Assembly (NCBI GenBank): GCA_963826515.1
Contig: CAWGXI010000010.1
Coordinates: 1-64,000, forward strand
Length of the DNA stretch: 64,000 nt
Reading direction: 5' to 3'
From: DATFVJ01 sp963826515
GTDB lineage: Bacteria > Actinomycetota > Actinomycetes > Streptosporangiales > Streptosporangiaceae
Shown: positions 17,074 through 25,865 of the stretch, in pieces
Position numbering within the stretch: position 1 is the first letter of the stretch
Layout of the letters: each line of letters starts with the position of its first letter
The notes under the pieces: model-generated
The model's database searches: none
Told to the model about the DNA's origin: nothing
What the model saw: the letters and a program-made list of their open reading frames with translations, nothing else
Translations under genes and position numbers: made by a program

Positions 17074-18225
17074 CGGGGCCTGAGGGACTGACCGGGCTGG
17101 CGGGGCCGCCAGGATGACGAGATCGTCGCGATGCACAATCTCGCGCTCATAACCAGGGCCAAGTTCGCGGGCGAGCCACCTGGTAGAGCGGCCCATCAAG
17201 CCAGGAATCTCGGCCGCGTCGAAGTTGACAACGCCGCGCGCGACTACGCCGCCTTGTTCGTCACACAGATCCACCGGGTCGCCGGCCTCGAAAGGCCCTT
17301 CGACAGCAGTCACCCCGGCAGGCAGCAGGGACGTCCGGCGGACCACGATGGCCTCCACGGCTCCTGGATCAAGCGTTAGCCGACCGCGGCCCGTGGTGGC
17401 ATGCGCCAGCCAGAGCAGCCGCGAAGCGGGGCGCCGTGCGCGGGGGACGAAATACGTGCCCACAGGATCCCCGGCAAGCGCCGCGCCCGCCTCCGCGGCG
17501 CTGGCGAGCACGGCAGGGATACCGGCGCTCGTCGCGATCAGCGCCGATTCGACCTTGGTCGCCATCCCGCCCGTCCCGACGCCCCCGCTGCTGGTCCGGC
17601 CCAGCCGGATTCCGTCAAGGTCAGGCCTGCCGCGTACCTCACTGATACGCCTCGAGCCGGGGCGCTGCGGCTCGCCGTCATAGAGTGCGTCCACATCGGA
17701 GAGCAGCACAAGCGCGTCGGCCCTGATCACATGCGCCACGAGCGCGGCCAGCCGGTCGTTGTCGCCGAACCTGATCTCCTCTGTCGCGACCGTGTCGTTC
17801 TCGTTGACGACAGGCAGGACACCGAGTTCGAGCAGGCGGCCGAGAGTGCGCTCGGCGTTGCGGTAATGGGAGCGGCGCATCAGGTCGTCGGCAGTCAGCA
17901 GCACCTGCCCGGCCCGCACCCCATATTTCGCGAAGGCCGCCGTGTACCTGGCGGCAAGCAATACCTGTCCCACGCTCGCCGCCGCCTGCTGGGTCGCTAG
18001 GTCACGGGGGCGGCGGCCGAGGCCGAGCGGCGCGAGGCCGGAGGCGATCGCACCCGAGGAAACCAGGACGAGTTCGGCGCCCGCCGTCGCCCGGCGGGCG
18101 AGAACATCGGCGAGCCCGTCGACCCTGTCGTCATCTATTCCGCCTTCGGCGGTGGTCAGCGAGGACGAGCCGACCTTGACCACCACCCTGCGGGCGGCAG
18201 CGATCGCCGGCCGCGTGGCTGTCAC
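17062..18225 (-). CDS. proB: Glutamate 5-kinase
   Basis: 387 residues. GTG 18225 overlaps the obgE stop (GTGA), which fixes the start and implies coupling. Amino-acid kinase domain: RRVVVKVGSSSLTT, LVSSGAIASGL, PVVNENDTVATEEIRFGDND, GTGGMATKVESA. A C-terminal PUA domain covers about 285-365 (GRGRLTLDPGAVEAIV). It phosphorylates glutamate as the first step of proline synthesis and is normally inhibited by proline. The partner proA, usually next, is absent: the sequence downstream is a repeat array and unrelated genes. The last 15 residues (APPARSVPQAPPGR) abut that array. Confidence 0.95.
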   Translation of the reverse strand: MTATRPAIAAARRVVVKVGSSSLTTAEGGIDDDRVDGLADVLARRATAGAELVLVSSGAIASGLAPLGLGRRPRDLATQQAAASVGQVLLAARYTAAFAKYGVRAGQVLLTADDLMRRSHYRNAERTLGRLLELGVLPVVNENDTVATEEIRFGDNDRLAALVAHVIRADALVLLSDVDALYDGEPQRPGSRRISEVRGRPDLDGIRLGRTSSGGVGTGGMATKVESALIATSAGIPAVLASAAEAGAALAGDPVGTYFVPRARRPASRLLWLAHATTGRGRLTLDPGAVEAIVVRRTSLLPAGVTAVEGPFEAGDPVDLCDEQGGVVARGVVNFDAAEIPGLMGRSTRWLARELGPGYEREIVHRDDLVILAAPPARSVPQAPPGR

Positions 18226-19613
18226 GGCCGAAGCCTGCGATCGCTGCCGCGCGGTCCGAGGCGGGCAGGACCCGCGCGCTCTTTCGCGGCAGCGCCCGCG
18301 CCCCATCCAGGCTCCCAGTCGAAGACGACCGCGTCGTCCTCATCGCCGATCATCACCTCGGCGCCGCCCTGGGCCCCCGCTTCGGCCAGTGCTTCCTCAA
18401 CTCCAAGCCGCGCGAGCCTGTCGGCCAGGTAGCCGACAGCCTCGTCGTTGCCGAAATCGGTCTGCAGTATCCAACGGCGCGGCTTCGCGCCGTGTACGAA
18501 GAAGCTGTTCTGCCCAGTGCGCACCACATCGAAGCCGGGCTCGCCGAGCGGCACAGGCTTGATGACCTGGCGGGTCGGCTCCGCCGCTGGCGCGCTCGCG
18601 CGCGCCGTTTCGATCACGCGGGCGATGGCAAAGGCCAGGTCGCGCAGACCTTCGTGAGTAGCCGCGGACACAGCGAGCACCTCAATACCGCGCTCCTCGA
18701 GCACAGGGCGCACCAGATCCGCGAGCTCACGCGCCTCAGGAACGTCGATCTTGTTCAGTACGGCAAGCCGCGGCCGATCCGCCAGCGCAGCCGCGGTCGC
18801 GCCCGCGTACGCGGCAAGCTCAGCCTCCAGCGCGTCAAGATCAGAAACAGGGTCCCTGCCAGGCTCCTCGGTTGCGCAGTCAAGCACGTGGACCAGCACC
18901 GAGCAGCGTTCGATGTGCCGGAGAAACTCAAGGCCGAGTCCTCTGCCCGAGCTTGCTCCGGGGATCAGGCCCGGCACGTCGGCCAGCACGAACTGAGTGT
19001 CACCCGCCGCTGCCACGCCAAGGTTCGGTACGAGGGTGGTGAAGGGGTAGTCGGCGATCTTGGGGCGCGCCGCCGACATCGCCGCGATCACAGATGACTT
19101 CCCGGCGTTAGGGAAGCCGACGAGACCGGCGTCGGCGACCGTCTTGAGCTCGAGCACAATGCCCCGCTCCTCGCCCGGCTCACCCTTGAGGGCGAACCCG
19201 GGTGCCTTGCGGCGTGGCGAGGCGAGCGCGGCGTTGCCAAGCCCGCCCCGGCCGCCCTTCGCCGCGACGTACCGGGCGCCGACGCCAACCAGGTCGGCCA
19301 GGACCTGACCGTCGGCGGTCTTGACGACTGTGCCGTCGGGCACTAGCAGGGTGAGATCCGCTCCACCAGCGCCTGTGCGGTTCGATCCCTGGCCGGGCCT
19401 GCCACTCGCGGCCTTTCGGTGCGGCCGCCTGTGATAGTCGAGCAAGGTGGCCGCTCCCCCGGACACCTCGACGATCACAGAGCCGCCACGACCGCCGTCA
19501 CCACCATCCGGCCCGCCGAGCGGACGGTATTTCTCGCGGTGGATGGACGTGCAGCCGTGGCCGCCGTCCCCGGCTTTCACGTGCAGGTGTACCTCGTCAA
19601 CGAAATCAGGCAT
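18222..19613 (-). CDS. obgE: GTPase Obg/CgtA
   Basis: 463 residues from ATG 19613 (MPDFVDEVHLHVKAGDGGHG). Obg fold at 1-160 (glycine-rich, GGDGGRGGSVIVEV), then the G domain with GFPNAGKSS (G1), DVPGLIPGAS (G3) and NKID (G4). The C-terminal OCT domain at about 340-420 (GFDVVRTGQNSFFVHG) is of the actinobacterial type. It binds the 50S subunit and links ribosome assembly and growth, including aerial development in Streptomyces. It lies between rpmA and proB, as is conserved. Confidence 0.96.
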   Translation of the reverse strand: MPDFVDEVHLHVKAGDGGHGCTSIHREKYRPLGGPDGGDGGRGGSVIVEVSGGAATLLDYHRRPHRKAASGRPGQGSNRTGAGGADLTLLVPDGTVVKTADGQVLADLVGVGARYVAAKGGRGGLGNAALASPRRKAPGFALKGEPGEERGIVLELKTVADAGLVGFPNAGKSSVIAAMSAARPKIADYPFTTLVPNLGVAAAGDTQFVLADVPGLIPGASSGRGLGLEFLRHIERCSVLVHVLDCATEEPGRDPVSDLDALEAELAAYAGATAAALADRPRLAVLNKIDVPEARELADLVRPVLEERGIEVLAVSAATHEGLRDLAFAIARVIETARASAPAAEPTRQVIKPVPLGEPGFDVVRTGQNSFFVHGAKPRRWILQTDFGNDEAVGYLADRLARLGVEEALAEAGAQGGAEVMIGDEDDAVVFDWEPGWGAGAAAKERAGPARLGPRGSDRRLRP

Positions 19614-19719
19614 GTCCCGATCCTCACCGGCCGCGCGGGGCCGACACCGCGGGAGCGCCCAGCTCGCCCGCACCGGGATCTTCCCCCAGGCGGCCGGCAT
19701 TCCGCCTAGCTACGGCCGC

Positions 19720-20016
19720 CTAATGCGCCGACCGAACGGTCTCGGGTACGGCGCTTTCTGAGCGCGGATCCGGCACCACGCTCACGGCGCGGCGCCCACG
19801 CCTGTTGCCGAATTCCACCACACCGCTCACCAGGGCGAACAGCGTGTCATCATTGCCGCGGCCGACGCCAGGCCCGGGGTGGAAGTGGGTACCTCGCTGG
19901 CGTATCAGGATCTCGCCCGGGTGCACAAGCTGGCCGCCGAAACGCTTCACGCCGAGCCGCTTGGCTGCCGAGTCGCGCCCATTGCGGCTGGACGACGCGC
20001 CCTTCTTGTGTGCCAT
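19720..20016 (-). CDS. rpmA: 50S ribosomal protein L27
   Basis: 98 residues from ATG 20016 (MAHKKGASSSRNGRDS), the canonical L27 N-terminus reaching the peptidyl-transferase centre. LGVKRFGGQLVHPGEILIRQ and RGTHFHPGPGVGRGNDDTLF follow. The body is normal; the tail after VSVVP is about 13 residues longer than usual. Two bases separate it from rplU, so they form one operon. Confidence 0.97.
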   Translation of the reverse strand: MAHKKGASSSRNGRDSAAKRLGVKRFGGQLVHPGEILIRQRGTHFHPGPGVGRGNDDTLFALVSGVVEFGNRRGRRAVSVVPDPRSESAVPETVRSAH

Positions 20017-20017
20017 C

Positions 20018-20377
20018 TCAGCCCTCGCCTTCCGGTGAATCCATGGCGTCACTACCCCGGGCTCGCTTGCCCGCCGCGATACCTGTGACCTTGAGCTGGG
20101 TGTACTGCTGCCGGTGGCCGAGCCGTCGCTTGTACCCGGTCTTGCTCCTGTAGTGGATCATATTGATCTTCGGGCCCGCGGCCGCGCCAATGATCTCCGC
20201 AGTCACCTGATAGTTGCGCACCTCGGCGGGATCGCTGACAACCTTGCCATCGTCGACGATCAGGATGGCCGGCAGCGTCACCGTCGAGCCCACTTCACCG
20301 GTGAGCTTGTCCACGGTGAGGACACCGTCCACCGACGCCTTCTCCTGCCTGCCACCGCAGCGCACGATCGCGTACAC
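20018..20377 (-). CDS. rplU: 50S ribosomal protein L21
   Basis: L21 signatures: YAIVRCGGRQEKASVDG and GYKRRLGHRQQYTQLKVTGI. GTG 20377 gives the usual opening MYAIVRCGG with GGAGAAG upstream. An ATG at 20425 would add 16 residues (MSPVSALYPYGEKSSR) and cannot be excluded. The C-terminus is slightly extended (KRARGSDAMDSPEGEG). L21 binds 23S rRNA domain I. First gene of the rplU-rpmA-obgE-proB block. Confidence 0.95.
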   Translation of the reverse strand: MYAIVRCGGRQEKASVDGVLTVDKLTGEVGSTVTLPAILIVDDGKVVSDPAEVRNYQVTAEIIGAAAGPKINMIHYRSKTGYKRRLGHRQQYTQLKVTGIAAGKRARGSDAMDSPEGEG

Positions 20378-20526
20378 GCGAGAACTCTTCTCTCCGTAGG
20401 GGTACAGGGCGCTCACAGGGGACACCTGTCATGCTCCGGAAATGGTCCCGGGCGCCGGTGCAAGGCTACCAGACCGCTAGTCGCAACCATGCACCCCGAC
20501 GTGCCTTGGCGGCACCAGTGGCCGGA

Positions 20527-23500
20527 TCAGCTTGCCGCCCCTTCCGATGGAGTTACATCTGGCGGAGGCGCCACAGGCGCGGCTTCGCCTGATGCGGGTG
20601 CGGCCGATGCGCCCGGCGCGACCGATGCGCCCGGCGCGGCCGATGCGCCCGGCGCGGCCGATGGGGGCGATGGGGGCGATGGGGGCGCTGACCCGCCAGG
20701 GGCGGCCGTCTCGGGCGTCGACCCTTCATCGGCGGCACTGGTCCCTGTCACAACAGCGCCGGTGTCACCAGTATCCGAGCGCCCCGCTGATGTGTGTGCC
20801 GTGATCGGAGGCTCGGCAACCCGTTGCCACGTGGCGGTTGCGCCGGCGCCGCTATCTCGGCTACCCGTGGCAGTAAGGGCCGCGTCCGTGTTCCCCGCGC
20901 CTGCCTGCCATGTCGGCGCGGGCTCCTGCGCGGCCACGGGCTGCCGCACGGCGGTCACGGGTTGCTGCGCGGTGGCCGTGGGCCCGGTGCCCGCAGCCCC
21001 GGTATCCCCGGACTGTCCGGCATCTGCCTGCCCGGTGTCCATGTGCTGACCGACTGAGGCCGACGCGCCGACCGGCTGGCCGACGCCGGCCTGCCCGATC
21101 GCGGTGGGTCCGATGTCTGGCTGCCCGGCACCTGCCTGCAGGCTATCGGTCTGCCCGATACCGGTCTGCCCGATCACCGGCTCCCCGGCACCTGCCTGCC
21201 CGATACCGGTCTGCCCGATACCGGTCTGCCCGATACCGGTCTGCCCGATCACTGGCTCCCCGGCACCCGCTTGCCCGGTGCCGATCTGCCCAATGTCGGC
21301 ACCTGCCTGCCCGATGCCGGTCTGCCCGATTCCGGTCTGCCCGATGACCGGCTCCCTGGCACCCGCTTGCCCGACGCCGGCCTGCCCGATTCCGCTCTGC
21401 CCGATCACCGGCTGCCCGGCACCTGGCTGCCCAGCGCCTGGCTGCCCAGCGCCTGGCTGCCCGGCACCTGGCTGCCCGGCGGTCGCGGGCCCGGTGCCTG
21501 CTGACCCGGTATCGCCGTACTGACCGCCACTCGCCTGCCCGGTATCTGCCTGCCCGGCGGCCGCGGGCGGCCCGGTGCCTGCTGACCCGGCATCCCCGTA
21601 CTGGCCGCCACTCGCCTGCCCTCCGACGGGCTCACCGGCGGCTGCTTGCCCCCCGCTCGCGCTGTCACAGGGCGCTTCTGAGTGTCCAGCCGAAGCGGAT
21701 TCACGGGCGGGCGTTACTACCGTGGTCTCGCCGCCAACGGCGTCAGGACCAGCCCCCGTCTCAGCCGCGGTCGCGGAAGTATCGGTTCGCGCGCCGCCGG
21801 GCGACGCTGCCTGCCTGCGCCGCCGACGCCGACCCGTCGGTTTTTCCGCCGCATACCCGACGGATCCCCGCGGGCCTTCGGCTATCGCGCCACCGCCGCG
21901 GGCACCGTCACCACCGCGGGCACCGTCACCACCGCGCGCATCGTCACCACCTCGGCCATCGTCACCGCGCGCATCGTCATAGTCACCCGCCATGGCACCA
22001 GTGCCAGAGATTGCGGATTCGGCGCCATCGCGCTGACCATTGTCGCCGCGTGGCAGCTGTCCCCTTGCGTCGCCCTTTGCGCCGCCCTGCTTCCTCGAGT
22101 CAGCGTGCCCCCTCGAATTATCCTTCGACCTGGTGACGTCCCTTGACTCACCTTGGCTCCTGCCTTCACCTTGGCTCCTGCCTTCGCCCTGGCCCTTGCC
22201 TTCGCCCTGGCTCTTGCCTTCGCCCTGGGCCTTACCGTCGCCCTGGCTCTTCGCATCTCCCCTGCCGCCACCCCGCCCAGACTGTGCGCGCTTACCCGAG
22301 GGGGCGTCAAGAAGATCGGCTGACACGTGCAGGCCCCGGCCGTTGCAGCACTCGCAGGGCTCGGAGAAGGCCTCAAGCAGCCCCGAGCCAACCCGCTTGC
22401 GGGTCATCTGCACCAGCCCGAGCGACGTGACCTCGGCGACCTGATGCTTGGTCCGGTCGCGCGCCAGGCACTCGAGGACCCTCCGCAGCACAAGCTCGCG
22501 GTTGCTCTCCAGCACCATGTCGATGAAGTCGATAACGATGATGCCGCCGATGTCGCGAAGCCGGAGCTGGCGGACGATCTCCTCGGCAGCCTCGAGGTTG
22601 TTTCTGGTGACGGTCTCTTCCAGGTTCCCGCCCTGGCCGGTGAACTTTCCGGTGTTGACGTCGATCACCGTCATGGCCTCGGTGCGGTCGATGACGAGTG
22701 AGCCACCGCTCGGCAGCCACACCTTCCGCTCCAGCGCCTTCGCGAGCTGTTCGTCAATCCGGTAGCTGGCGAAGACGTCCGAGTCGTCCTCCCACCTGCG
22801 TAGCCGCTCGGCCAGATGCGGGGCAACGTAGCGGACGTACTCGTTGACCGTGTCCCAGCCGTCATCGCCCGCCACGACAAGCTCGCTGAAGTCCTCGTTG
22901 AAAATGTCGCGGACGACCCGGACGGTGAGGTCGGGTTCGCTGTAGAGCAGCTCAGGCGGGTTCGCGGACGCCGCCTTATGCTCGATGTTCTCCCACTGCG
23001 CGGCCAGCCGGGCGACGTCGCGGGCAAGCTCTTCCTCGCCGGTACCCTCGGCCGCGGTCCTGACGATGACGCCCGCGTTCTCCGGGGTGACCTTCCTAAG
23101 TATCTGCTTCAGCCGGGTGCGCTCGGTCACCGGAAGTTTGCGGCTGATCCCTGTCATCGACGCGCCTGGCACGTAGACGAGGTACCGGCCCGGCAGGCTG
23201 ACCTGGTTGGTCAGTCGCGCGCCCTTGTGTCCCACCGGATCCTTGGTGACCTGGACGAGCACCGACTGCCCCGACTTGAGTACCATCTCAATCCGCTTGG
23301 GCTGACCCTCCAGCCCGCTGGCGTCGAAGTTGATCTCTCCGGCGTACAGGACGGCGTTGCGGCCCTTGCCGATGTCGACGAACGCGGCCTCCATCGATGG
23401 CAGCACGTTCTGCACCTTGCCGAGGTAAATGTTTCCCGCCATGGACTGGTGGGCCGCACGGTCCACATAGTGCTCGACGAGCACGCCATCCTCAAGCACC

Positions 23501-25035
23501 GCTATCTGGATGCGCTCACCCTTCTGGCGGACCAGCATTACGCGCTGAACTGCCTCACGGCGGGCGAGGAACTCGGACTCGCTGAGCACAGGCGGGCGCC
23601 GACGGCCGGAGTCCCTGCCCTCACGCCGACGCTGCTTCTTCGCCTCGAGCCGGGTCGAGCCCTTGACGGACTGCACCTCGTCCCAGTCGGTCGCGGCCGC
23701 TGCGCGCGGTTCGCGCACATGCACAACGGTGTTAGGCGGATCGTCGGGGCCGACCGGCTCGCCGTCACCGCCGCGGCGCCTTCTGCGCCGCCTGCGGCGG
23801 GTGGCGGCGCTTTCACCGTCAGCGCCGTCAGCATCGGCCCCGTCGTCATGCTCCCCGCCCGAGGTATCGGGCTGCGCCGCCGTGAACCCGGCTGACCCGG
23901 ACTGGGCCTGCCCGGACTGGGCCTGCCCGGACTGGGCCTGCCCGGACTGGGCCTGCCCGGACTGGGCCTGCCCGGACTGGGCCTGCCCGGACTGGGCCTG
24001 CCCGGACTGGGCCTGCCCGGACTGGGCGGCCGTTGACTGGCCCGTCCCGGACTTGGCCGACTGCTCTTGGCTGTCGTGCGTTCTGGCGGTTCTGGACCTG
24101 CGGGTCCGGCCAGTCCCGCCCTTGCCCTCGGCGGCTGTGCCCGACCCTGCCCCACCGGGTCCGGGCGCACCTGAGGCGGCGTTCTCCTTGGCAGTCTCGT
24201 CGCCCGTGCCGTCCTGCGCCGCGGCCTCGCGTTCCTTGCCCGCGCCGCCCCGCTTCCTTGTTCGCGCGGACCGCGGCGCCTCAGCCTGCGCGCCCACCGC
24301 AGTGGACCCCGCCGCTCCTATGGCATCGGTGTCCGGCGCGTCATCGGCCGCACTGCCGCCGCCGTCGGCGCCTTCGCCGCCCCTGCCGCGGCCGCGGCCG
24401 CCCCGGCGTCTGCGCCTGCGGCCACCGCCATCAGAGTCAACATCGGATTCGGGCCCGGCCGCGGCATCTTCTTCTCCGTCGGCAGTTGCCGCCAGTGGCA
24501 CCGCCGGAGGTTGGAAGATGACCTGTGGCGGCTGAAAGGTCGCGGCTGGCGCCGGCTGAGCGGCCCCCGGCTGAGCGGCCCCCGGCTGAGCGGCCCCCGG
24601 CTGAGCGGCCCCCGGCTGAGCGGCCCCCGGCTGAGCGGCCCCCGGCTGAGCGGCCCCCGGCTGAGCGGCCCCCGGCTGAGCGGCCCCCGGCTGAGCGGCC
24701 CCCGGCTGAGCGGCTGCCGCGGTCGAGAGGCCAGCGGGCTCCTCCTGGCTCCCCGCTGACACGCCAGGCGCCGCCGGAGCCTCTTGGCCCCCGGCCTGAG
24801 TCCCAGGCGCCCCGCGCGGCTCCTGGCTCCCCGCCGCGTCACCTGCAGCCAGGCTCGTTTTCGTCACGTTCTCTGTTGTCAAGCTCGGTTTCGAGCATGC
24901 GGGCAATCTCCCGTCAGGCTCCCGGGCGCGAGCGGCTTCCGCTGGGGAAGCCACTGCGCCGCGCAGGAGCAAATCGTCTGCGCTCGCCGTGGGGGCCGCC
25001 CCGGTGGCGGCACCGTCGGCGTTTGGCCTCGTCAA
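20527..25035 (-). CDS. rne: Ribonuclease E/G family protein with very large repetitive arms
   Basis: 1502 residues. The conserved core lies at about 500-900: S1 domain (RIQIAVLEDGVLVEHYVD, GNIYLGKVQNVLPSMEAAFV), catalytic Asp sites DVNTGKF and IIVIDFIDM, and the zinc-link CECCNGRG. It processes rRNA and turns over mRNA. The TTG start at 25035 overlaps the upstream stop (TTGA). Residues 1-500 and 900-1502 are low complexity. They include ten AAQPG copies, nine AQSGQ copies, acidic/basic Arg-Gly patches (GRRRRRRGG, RGRGRGG), a GEGKSQ-type run and a long GQxGIGQ tail. Streptomyces RNase E arms also scaffold PNPase, but these arms are unusually long. Several starts are possible, so the N-terminus is uncertain. 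Confidence 0.92.
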   Translation of the reverse strand: MTRPNADGAATGAAPTASADDLLLRGAVASPAEAARAREPDGRLPACSKPSLTTENVTKTSLAAGDAAGSQEPRGAPGTQAGGQEAPAAPGVSAGSQEEPAGLSTAAAAQPGAAQPGAAQPGAAQPGAAQPGAAQPGAAQPGAAQPGAAQPGAAQPGAAQPAPAATFQPPQVIFQPPAVPLAATADGEEDAAAGPESDVDSDGGGRRRRRRGGRGRGRGGEGADGGGSAADDAPDTDAIGAAGSTAVGAQAEAPRSARTRKRGGAGKEREAAAQDGTGDETAKENAASGAPGPGGAGSGTAAEGKGGTGRTRRSRTARTHDSQEQSAKSGTGQSTAAQSGQAQSGQAQSGQAQSGQAQSGQAQSGQAQSGQAQSGQAQSGSAGFTAAQPDTSGGEHDDGADADGADGESAATRRRRRRRRRGGDGEPVGPDDPPNTVVHVREPRAAAATDWDEVQSVKGSTRLEAKKQRRREGRDSGRRRPPVLSESEFLARREAVQRVMLVRQKGERIQIAVLEDGVLVEHYVDRAAHQSMAGNIYLGKVQNVLPSMEAAFVDIGKGRNAVLYAGEINFDASGLEGQPKRIEMVLKSGQSVLVQVTKDPVGHKGARLTNQVSLPGRYLVYVPGASMTGISRKLPVTERTRLKQILRKVTPENAGVIVRTAAEGTGEEELARDVARLAAQWENIEHKAASANPPELLYSEPDLTVRVVRDIFNEDFSELVVAGDDGWDTVNEYVRYVAPHLAERLRRWEDDSDVFASYRIDEQLAKALERKVWLPSGGSLVIDRTEAMTVIDVNTGKFTGQGGNLEETVTRNNLEAAEEIVRQLRLRDIGGIIVIDFIDMVLESNRELVLRRVLECLARDRTKHQVAEVTSLGLVQMTRKRVGSGLLEAFSEPCECCNGRGLHVSADLLDAPSGKRAQSGRGGGRGDAKSQGDGKAQGEGKSQGEGKGQGEGRSQGEGRSQGESRDVTRSKDNSRGHADSRKQGGAKGDARGQLPRGDNGQRDGAESAISGTGAMAGDYDDARGDDGRGGDDARGGDGARGGDGARGGGAIAEGPRGSVGYAAEKPTGRRRRRRQAASPGGARTDTSATAAETGAGPDAVGGETTVVTPARESASAGHSEAPCDSASGGQAAAGEPVGGQASGGQYGDAGSAGTGPPAAAGQADTGQASGGQYGDTGSAGTGPATAGQPGAGQPGAGQPGAGQPGAGQPVIGQSGIGQAGVGQAGAREPVIGQTGIGQTGIGQAGADIGQIGTGQAGAGEPVIGQTGIGQTGIGQTGIGQAGAGEPVIGQTGIGQTDSLQAGAGQPDIGPTAIGQAGVGQPVGASASVGQHMDTGQADAGQSGDTGAAGTGPTATAQQPVTAVRQPVAAQEPAPTWQAGAGNTDAALTATGSRDSGAGATATWQRVAEPPITAHTSAGRSDTGDTGAVVTGTSAADEGSTPETAAPGGSAPPSPPSPPSAAPGASAAPGASVAPGASAAPASGEAAPVAPPPDVTPSEGAAS
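21100..21510. repeat. Degenerate 15-bp repeats in the rne C-terminal coding region
   Basis: Imperfect copies of a 15-bp unit (CTGCCCGATACCGGT and variants) encode pentads such as GQTGI, GQAGA and GEPVI on the minus strand. Copies differ at synonymous and non-synonymous sites, so this array is older than the near-perfect ones at 23896 and 24556. Confidence 0.8.
23896..24030. repeat. 15-bp tandem array, 9 copies, inside rne
   Basis: Unit CCCGGACTGGGCCTG repeated nine times, the last with an altered end; encodes (AQSGQ)n in the N-terminal arm of RNase E. Near-identical copies indicate recent expansion or homogenisation. Confidence 0.9.
24556..24705. repeat. 15-bp tandem array, 10 perfect copies, inside rne
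   Basis: Unit CTGAGCGGCCCCCGG repeated ten times without change; encodes (AAQPG)n at about residues 110-160 of RNase E. Complete identity at the third codon positions points to very recent slippage. Confidence 0.92.
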
Positions 25036-25865
25036 TCGTCACGGGCCCCACGAGCCGAGGCTGGCGCACCACCAGTCGCGGCACCACCGTCGGCGGTGTC
25101 ACAGTCAGCGGCTGCGCTGTAGACAGCCCCGGGCTCGAACAGCCCACCAGCCGCCGCGCCGAGCAGCCCCTGCGCCAGCCGGGTCACCAGGGGCGGTGAC
25201 AGCGGCGCGAGGCCAGCCACTTGACGCAGCGCGGCCAGAACGTCGTCAGGTCGAACAGCAGGTGTCACGTGCCGAACAACCATTCGAAGTATGGCACATC
25301 CACCTGTAGACGAGTCTACGGCACGCCGGTCAAGCTCCAGCGTGACCACCCCGGCACGGGCATCCACGCGCCTGATGCCCTTTGCCGTAGACCTTTCGAC
25401 CTCCACCTGCGCTGCGTCCATGAACATCCGGCATGCGGCGGCCACCGCATCGCCCTGTGTCTCGGGCAGCGTCACCCGCCACTCGGACACCTGAAGCTCA
25501 TCGGCCATGGTGCTGCCATGCGGCTCGGTGACATCGATCACATCGAGGCCGGCGGGCAGTGCGGCACCGAGGCGGTCTCGTACATCACCGGGGACACACG
25601 ACGCGGTCATGGCCACCTCGAAGTACTCCGCCTCGCTGGCCACCCCCGTCGGCGCCGCACCCGCGTAGGAGAGCTTCGGGTGGGGATTGAATCCACCGGA
25701 ATAAGCCACCGGCAGCCCGCTGCGGCGCACGGCCCGTTCGATGGCACGAGCCACGTCCCGATGGCTTGCGAACCGCAGCCGGCCCCGCTTGGCGAACCGC
25801 ACCCGCAGCCGCTGCACGGCCGGCTGCGGCGGTGGGCCAGGCGGGACGGGTTTCGAGCGCGCCAT
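25032..25865 (-). CDS. TIGR03936 family (DUF2344) radical-SAM-associated protein
   Basis: 277 residues from ATG 25865, directly after the TAG of the upstream gene. Family features: LRVRFAKRGRLRFASHRDVA, RAIERAVRRSGLPVAYSGGF, NPHPKLSYAGAAPTGVASEA. Always found beside the TIGR03960 radical SAM gene in actinobacteria (fused to it in some bacteria), so they probably act together on an unknown substrate, perhaps a ribosome- or RNA-linked modification given the rne-rplU context. The C-terminal 30 residues are low complexity. Confidence 0.9.
   Translation of the reverse strand: MARSKPVPPGPPPQPAVQRLRVRFAKRGRLRFASHRDVARAIERAVRRSGLPVAYSGGFNPHPKLSYAGAAPTGVASEAEYFEVAMTASCVPGDVRDRLGAALPAGLDVIDVTEPHGSTMADELQVSEWRVTLPETQGDAVAAACRMFMDAAQVEVERSTAKGIRRVDARAGVVTLELDRRAVDSSTGGCAILRMVVRHVTPAVRPDDVLAALRQVAGLAPLSPPLVTRLAQGLLGAAAGGLFEPGAVYSAAADCDTADGGAATGGAPASARGARDD

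Noticed and set aside
16626..17117. Open frame encoding GLTGLA repeats (possible structural protein)
   Set aside because: All frames are open across the 18-bp array; no independent start or conserved part.
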